Positions 6,548-10,513 of a DNA stretch of 10,513 nt are shown here, piece after piece. Below the pieces are notes generated by a model. That model made no database searches. It was not told where the DNA came from and worked only from the letters and a program-made list of their open reading frames with translations. How positions within the stretch are numbered: position 1 is the first letter of the stretch; each line of letters begins with the position of its first letter. Origin of the DNA: JANRKG01 sp033763635 (GTDB lineage: Bacteria > Cyanobacteriota > Cyanobacteriia > GCF-001939115); assembly GCA_033763635.1 (NCBI GenBank), contig JANRKG010000165.1, forward strand, positions 1 through 10,513. The letters are read 5' to 3'. The translations under genes and the position numbers were made by a program.

Positions 6548-6567
6548 AGTGTTCCCTGTTGAACACT
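6548..6567. promoter_or_regulatory. Inverted repeat just before the RelA/SpoT start codon
   Basis: AGTGTTC-N6-GAACACT is a perfect 7-bp inverted repeat whose right arm ends 9 nt before the ATG at 6577. It occupies the place where a Shine-Dalgarno sequence would sit, and none is visible. It could be an operator for a dimeric repressor or an RNA hairpin that controls ribosome access. The spacing is seen; the role is inference. Confidence 0.45.
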
Positions 6568-6576
6568 TCTTAGACA

Positions 6577-8880
6577 ATGACCCTTTCCACAATTCCCACC
6601 TCTCCCATTCCGCAGATGAACGTTTCGGCCCCTGTTTCTACCCATCCCTTTAAAGTTCCGGATTGGCTTCAGCAATGTTTGATCCCGCAAAATTCTGGCT
6701 GCGACCCAGCCTTCCTCAATAGTGACGCTCCCCCGGCCCGTACAGATATGGATTTAATCTGTCGGGCCTTTGATTTTGCCTATCAACTTCATGAGGGGCA
6801 GTTTCGAGCTTCGGGAGAACCCTATATCTGTCATCCTGTAGCCGTAGCAGGATTACTGAGGGATTTGGGAGGAAGTAGTTCCATGATTGCGGCTGGGTTT
6901 CTCCATGATGTAGTTGAGGATACCCACATCACCGTAGAGGAACTGGAACAGCACTTCGGGGCAGAGGTCCGTCATCTAGTTGAGGGAGTCACCAAGCTCT
7001 CGAAATTCAACTTCTCTAGCAAAACAGAGCGGCAAGCGGAAAGTTTTCGCCGTATGTTCATGGCCATGGCTCAGGATATCCGGGTGATTGTGGTCAAGCT
7101 TGCCGATCGCCTCCATAACATGCGAACCCTGGAGCATCTCTCAGACGAGAAGCGTCGCAGCATCGCCCTGGAAACCCGTGAAATCTTCGCCCCCCTTGCC
7201 AACCGCCTGGGGATCGGTCGCTTTAAGTGGGAATTGGAGGATTTATCGTTTAAGTATCTGGAACCTGAGTCCTATCGACAAATTCAGGAATATGTTGCTG
7301 AAAAACGAACCGATCGTGAAACGACCCTGACCCGGGTTGCCGATTTGCTACGCCAACGGTTGGATCAGTCTGGCATTCCTTATCTGGAGATCAGTGGGCG
7401 GCCCAAGCATTTGTATGGAATCTATGACAAAATGCAGCGGCAACAGAAAGAATTCCATGAGATTTTTGACGTTGCAGCGGTTCGCATCATTGTCACAACC
7501 AATGAGGAATGTTACCGTGCCCTGGCGATTGTCCATGATGCCTTCCGACCGATCCCCGGTCGCTTTAAGGACTACATTGGTCTGCCCAAAGCGAACCGTT
7601 ACCAATCCCTCCATACGGTAGTGGTGGGTTTGAATGGACGACCGTTAGAGGTGCAGATTCGTACAATCGCCATGCACCAAGTCGCTGAGTATGGGATCGC
7701 GGCCCATTGGAAGTACAAAGAAGCAGGCAGCACGGCCCAGATGACAGGAGCCGACGAGAAGTTTACCTGGCTGCGGCAGTTGATTGATTGGCAGAGCGAT
7801 CTCAAGGATGCCCAGGAGTATCTGGAGACCATTCGAGATAACCTATTCGACGAAGATGTTTACGTCTTTACGCCGAAAGGGGACGTGATCGCCCTTAGTC
7901 GTGGCGCAACTCCGGTAGATTTCGCCTATCGCATCCATACGGAAGTCGGAAACCACTGTTCGGGGGCCAAGGTAAACGGGCGAATGGTTACGTTAGACAC
8001 CCCTCTGCGAAATGGAGACATTGTAGAGATTCTCAACCAGAAAAACTCCCACCCCAGTTTGGACTGGCTGAATTTCGTCGTGACGGCGGGGGCGCGTAAC
8101 CGGATTCGACAGTGGTATAAACGATCGCACCGGGAGGAGAACGTCGCTCGTGGGCGGGATATGCTGGAAAAGGAACTGGGCAAGAATGGCTTTGAAGCCC
8201 TGCTCAAATCTGCTCCGATGAAGCTGACCGCAGAGCGCTGTAACTACCACAGCGTTGAAGATATGCTGGCAGGGGTAGGACATGGAGAAATCACCCTGAA
8301 TACGGTTGTAAATCGCCTCCGGGAAACGGCTAAAGCTCAACAACCCGTAGCCCCTGAATCCGAACTTCCCCTGTCTCTGCCCCATCCCCGCCAAGCCCAT
8401 TCTCCTGCTTGTCACACCAGCAAATCTCCGATTTTAGGAGTTGAGGGGCTACTGTACCACCTCGCAGGTTGTTGTAACCCAGTTCCCGGTGAGGCCATTA
8501 TTGGGGTTGTGACTCGGACTCGTGGCTTGTCCATTCACCGTCAGGGGTGCGCCAATGTGGAACAGGTCGTTGGGGATCGCCTGATTCCAGTAAGTTGGAA
8601 TCCTAACAATGAGCAGTGTGGACGACCCCAGACCTACCCTGTGGATGTGCAGATTGAAGTGATCGATCGCGTCGGCGTACTCAAAGATATCCTGTCCCGC
8701 CTGAGCGACAGTTGTATTAACGTCCGTAATGCCCAGGTAAGAACCTATCCTGATCAGACAGCGGTGATAGATTTGGGAATTGACATTCGAGATCATGAGC
8801 AATTGGAGCGAACCTTTACCCAGATCCGAAAGCTCAGTGATGTGCTGAATCTCCGACGACTCAGCCAGATTGAGGATTAG
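6577..8880 (+). CDS. Bifunctional (p)ppGpp synthetase/hydrolase, RelA/SpoT family (Rsh)
   Basis: A 767-residue full-length Rsh that makes the alarmone (p)ppGpp from ATP and GDP/GTP and also hydrolyses it. The N-terminal HD hydrolase (about 60-200) keeps H86, the HDVVED motif (110-115) and D177 in KLADRLHNMRT, so hydrolysis should be active. The synthetase (about 270-390) has DVAAVRIIV (298-306), GRFKDYIGLPKANRYQSLHT (328-347) and LEVQIRT (357-363). The RxKD form (R329, K331, D332) is that of bifunctional Rsh enzymes rather than EcRelA's ExDD. A TGS domain (about 427-486), a Cys-containing segment with C632, C633, H654 and C658, and a C-terminal ACT domain (about 688-765) follow. The first 55 residues are variable and proline-rich; M14 is an alternative start. 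No ribosome binding site precedes the ATG. A methyltransferase gene follows after 2 nt. Confidence 0.97.
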   Translation: MTLSTIPTSPIPQMNVSAPVSTHPFKVPDWLQQCLIPQNSGCDPAFLNSDAPPARTDMDLICRAFDFAYQLHEGQFRASGEPYICHPVAVAGLLRDLGGSSSMIAAGFLHDVVEDTHITVEELEQHFGAEVRHLVEGVTKLSKFNFSSKTERQAESFRRMFMAMAQDIRVIVVKLADRLHNMRTLEHLSDEKRRSIALETREIFAPLANRLGIGRFKWELEDLSFKYLEPESYRQIQEYVAEKRTDRETTLTRVADLLRQRLDQSGIPYLEISGRPKHLYGIYDKMQRQQKEFHEIFDVAAVRIIVTTNEECYRALAIVHDAFRPIPGRFKDYIGLPKANRYQSLHTVVVGLNGRPLEVQIRTIAMHQVAEYGIAAHWKYKEAGSTAQMTGADEKFTWLRQLIDWQSDLKDAQEYLETIRDNLFDEDVYVFTPKGDVIALSRGATPVDFAYRIHTEVGNHCSGAKVNGRMVTLDTPLRNGDIVEILNQKNSHPSLDWLNFVVTAGARNRIRQWYKRSHREENVARGRDMLEKELGKNGFEALLKSAPMKLTAERCNYHSVEDMLAGVGHGEITLNTVVNRLRETAKAQQPVAPESELPLSLPHPRQAHSPACHTSKSPILGVEGLLYHLAGCCNPVPGEAIIGVVTRTRGLSIHRQGCANVEQVVGDRLIPVSWNPNNEQCGRPQTYPVDVQIEVIDRVGVLKDILSRLSDSCINVRNAQVRTYPDQTAVIDLGIDIRDHEQLERTFTQIRKLSDVLNLRRLSQIED

Positions 8881-8882
8881 GT

Positions 8883-9506
8883 GTGGCAACGATTTTGAGG
8901 GATTGGAGCTATCGTTATCAGTGGTTGTACGATGGCATCTCCCGTCTGGCAACCCTGAGCGTTGGCGGCGAAACTCGATTTCGGCAACTGCCGCTGCAAG
9001 GGCTGGAGATTCAACCGAACGATCGCATTCTGGATCTTTGCTGTGGCAGCGGTCAGTCTACGCAATTTCTGGTGAAAGTGTCGAACCAAGTGGTGGGGCT
9101 GGACGCTTCCCCCCTGTCGTTGAAACGGGCACAGAAAAACGTCCCCACAGCCGAGTATGTAGAAGGCTGGGCCGAAAACCTGCCCTTTCCCGATGCCCAC
9201 TTTGATGGGGTCCATACCAGCGTCGCGATGCATGAGATGGCTCCGGAGCAACTGCGAAAAATTTTGCAGGAAGTGTATCGGGTGCTAAAACCAGGGGGTT
9301 ATTTTGCCCTCGTCGATCTCCATGCGCCCCGCTACCGGGTTCTCTGGCCTGGGCTGGTCCTGTTTCTGTGGCTCTTTGAAACAGAAACAGCGTGGCAGTT
9401 GATCCAGACCGATTTACCCGAACTCTTGTCTACGATCGGCTTCCAGTCTGTGCATTCCCAACTGTACGCGGGGGGCAGTCTCCAGGTTATTCAGGCCCAA
9501 CGGTAA
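8883..9506 (+). CDS. Class I SAM-dependent methyltransferase
   Basis: A 207-residue enzyme of the UbiE/Methyltransf_11 type. Motif I is ILDLCCGSGQST (49-60), with the acidic end of strand 2 in VVGLDAS (70-76). A WAENLPFPDAHFDGV segment (96-110) and LKPGGYFALVDLH (135-147) complete the SAM fold. A hydrophobic stretch (VLWPGLVLFLWLF, about 153-165) suggests a lipid-like or quinone-like substrate or membrane contact, but the substrate is not identifiable. The start is GTG, 2 nt after the RelA/SpoT stop. GAGGA at 8872-8876, inside the end of the upstream gene, is 6 nt away and settles the start. The tight spacing implies co-transcription and possible translational coupling. Its last 20 bp overlap the end of the antiporter gene on the other strand. 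Confidence 0.9.
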   Translation: MATILRDWSYRYQWLYDGISRLATLSVGGETRFRQLPLQGLEIQPNDRILDLCCGSGQSTQFLVKVSNQVVGLDASPLSLKRAQKNVPTAEYVEGWAENLPFPDAHFDGVHTSVAMHEMAPEQLRKILQEVYRVLKPGGYFALVDLHAPRYRVLWPGLVLFLWLFETETAWQLIQTDLPELLSTIGFQSVHSQLYAGGSLQVIQAQR

Positions 9507-10513
9507 TCTCTGGTTCTTCTAGCGGTCCGATTGCCTCTTCTGTTTCTGAATCGTCGTCTTCCATCGCGGGCACCGAAATCGTCACTTCTATGGGCGGATC
9601 TGTAACAGGAACTTCCAACTCAAGCAACCGCTCTGGTACAAGGCGAGGCAGGGCTGAACCCGACAGGAGCTTCAAAAGCTTTGGTTTAGGATCGTGGAGA
9701 AGATAGATCAGCCGATCGCCCGCCTGCCACTCCTCCATTGCAGGAGCGACTCGGAGATGCTGATCCCGTTCCACCAACAGCGGTAAGAGTTCACCCTCAT
9801 CGACAAACTTTTGCACATGGGTTTGTTGGGCATCGGGATCGGTCGCAAAAACCAGTTCTCCTAACTTGACGGCGCGATCGTTCAGGTATTGATTCCAAGT
9901 CTTAATCGAAAACCCTGATGCAAACGCCTGACTCACCTTCAGGGTATTCGCAACGGGGCTAGATTCTGGGTCACGGGGAAACACTGCTAACACCGCAGGC
10001 GGTTGGAATTCTTCAGCGGCTCGTTGCGCCAGAACGAGATTCACTTCCCCATTGTTTGTCATCGCCAAAAATGTTCCGACGGAATCCAACCCCGCCTTTT
10101 CCAGCACCTCCGTATCCAGACCACTGCTGATATAAATGGGTAGATTTTCTGTATCTGCCAATTGAGACGCTTCCGGGTCCGTGTCAATGAAAACAACAGG
10201 TTCCCCCCGTTCTTGAAACAAGCGAGCGACCAGTAAACTCAGAGCATTACACCCAATAATGACAGCCCCTTTCGCTTCCTTAGAGTTGAGCTTCAACAGA
10301 CTTGCAACCCAACGGGCCGTCAACCCTTGCATAAACACCGTCAGGATGATCGTGAGAAACACCAGGGCTTTGATGGCATCTCCCCCGTTTAGCCCCCGTT
10401 CTGTCAACAAAATCGAGAACAGGGAAGCCACCGAAGCCGAGACAATGCCACGAGGCGCAATCCAGGCAAGGAATAACTTCTGCCGCCAGTTCATGCCACT
10501 GTTCCAGGTGCAG
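9487..10513 (-). CDS. CPA1-type Na+/H+ antiporter with TrkA-N-like domain, partial (5' end off the right edge)
   Basis: The frame is open through the right edge, so the ATG at 10494 is internal and most of the membrane domain lies outside. Numbering from that Met, residues 8-28 are a helix with WIAPRGIVSASVASLF, a conserved element of NhaP/CPA1 exchangers. A last helix follows (about 43-68). A Rossmann-like TrkA-N/RCK domain spans about 76-195 (AVIIGCNALSLLVARLF, then VVFIDTDPEA, then TFLAMTNNGEVNLVLAQRAAEE). A further cytosolic domain (about 215-290, TrkA-C-like) and a very acidic tail (MEDDDSETEEAIGPLEEPE) end the protein. Such exchangers move Na+ or K+ against protons, and the RCK part usually senses nucleotides or ions. 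The usual GxGxxG loop is replaced by GCNALS here. It converges on the methyltransferase with a 20-bp overlap. Confidence 0.93.
   Translation of the reverse strand, partial: CTWNSGMNWRQKLFLAWIAPRGIVSASVASLFSILLTERGLNGGDAIKALVFLTIILTVFMQGLTARWVASLLKLNSKEAKGAVIIGCNALSLLVARLFQERGEPVVFIDTDPEASQLADTENLPIYISSGLDTEVLEKAGLDSVGTFLAMTNNGEVNLVLAQRAAEEFQPPAVLAVFPRDPESSPVANTLKVSQAFASGFSIKTWNQYLNDRAVKLGELVFATDPDAQQTHVQKFVDEGELLPLLVERDQHLRVAPAMEEWQAGDRLIYLLHDPKPKLLKLLSGSALPRLVPERLLELEVPVTDPPIEVTISVPAMEDDDSETEEAIGPLEEPEITVGPE

Larger units (their letters stand above)
5575..6576. other. 1-kb AT-rich intergenic region upstream of the RelA/SpoT gene
   Basis: No credible gene is present; stop codons are frequent in all frames and codon use is unlike the neighbours. 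The stretch is T-rich on the plus strand, especially 5740-5790. It carries tandem arrays at 5652-5699, 5801-5855, 6272-6301 and 6420-6467. It also carries a loose TAGACTT/AAGTCTA inverted repeat (6135-6141, 6162-6168), a 9-bp hairpin (6465-6495) and a 7-bp inverted repeat (6548-6567). I see no tRNA, and the conserved loop of Yfr1 RNA is absent. It may hold the RelA/SpoT promoter with a structured leader, or an unannotated small RNA. Confidence 0.5.

Noticed and set aside
8449..8952. 167-codon minus-strand frame opposite the end of the RelA/SpoT gene
   Set aside because: Antisense to the conserved ACT region and the methyltransferase start; a shadow frame.

Overview
The window is cyanobacterial chromosome. 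The evidence is an adjacent petC-petA pair (Rieske protein and cytochrome f of the b6f complex), a divergent DUF3067-type gene, a stand-alone Mo-nitro_C domain protein, a long bifunctional RelA/SpoT protein of cyanobacterial type, and three perfect HIP1 octamers (GCGATCGC). Coding regions look moderately GC-rich, while the 1-kb gap before the RelA/SpoT gene is clearly AT-rich. I cannot name the genus; nothing points to a plasmid, phage or genomic island.

Layout. Positions 1-2200 (minus strand): a type II secretion/type IV pilus assembly ATPase (PilB/GspE family), followed downstream by the start of a small unrecognised protein that runs off the left edge. Positions 2596-2964 (plus): a 122-residue Mo-nitro_C protein with no nif gene in view. 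It converges on petA, and the gap between them (2965-3121) holds a petA terminator hairpin and a palindromic element. Positions 3122-4906 (minus): petC then petA, separated by 264 bp that contain two tandem repeat arrays. Position 5254 onward (plus): the DUF3067-type gene, divergent from petC across 347 bp. Positions 5575-6576: about 1 kb without a credible gene, containing four short tandem arrays and two inverted repeats. Positions 6577-9506 (plus): RelA/SpoT followed after 2 nt by a SAM-dependent methyltransferase. Positions 9487-10513 (minus): the C-terminal part of a CPA1-type Na+/H+ antiporter with a TrkA-N-like regulatory domain, entering from the right edge and overlapping the methyltransferase tail by 20 bp.

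How the genes work together. PetC and PetA are two redox subunits of one thylakoid complex and are probably co-transcribed. The DUF3067 neighbour may be linked to them, but only by position. RelA/SpoT makes and degrades (p)ppGpp, and the methyltransferase is probably translated from the same message. The PilB-like ATPase belongs to pilus or secretion machinery whose other parts are not in the window.

The most unusual pattern is in the non-coding DNA. Between petA and the RelA/SpoT gene there are seven separate tandem arrays with periods of 14-16 bp and two to four copies. Each has a different sequence, so they look like independent local duplications rather than copies of one repeat family. 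No convincing new multi-gene system is visible.
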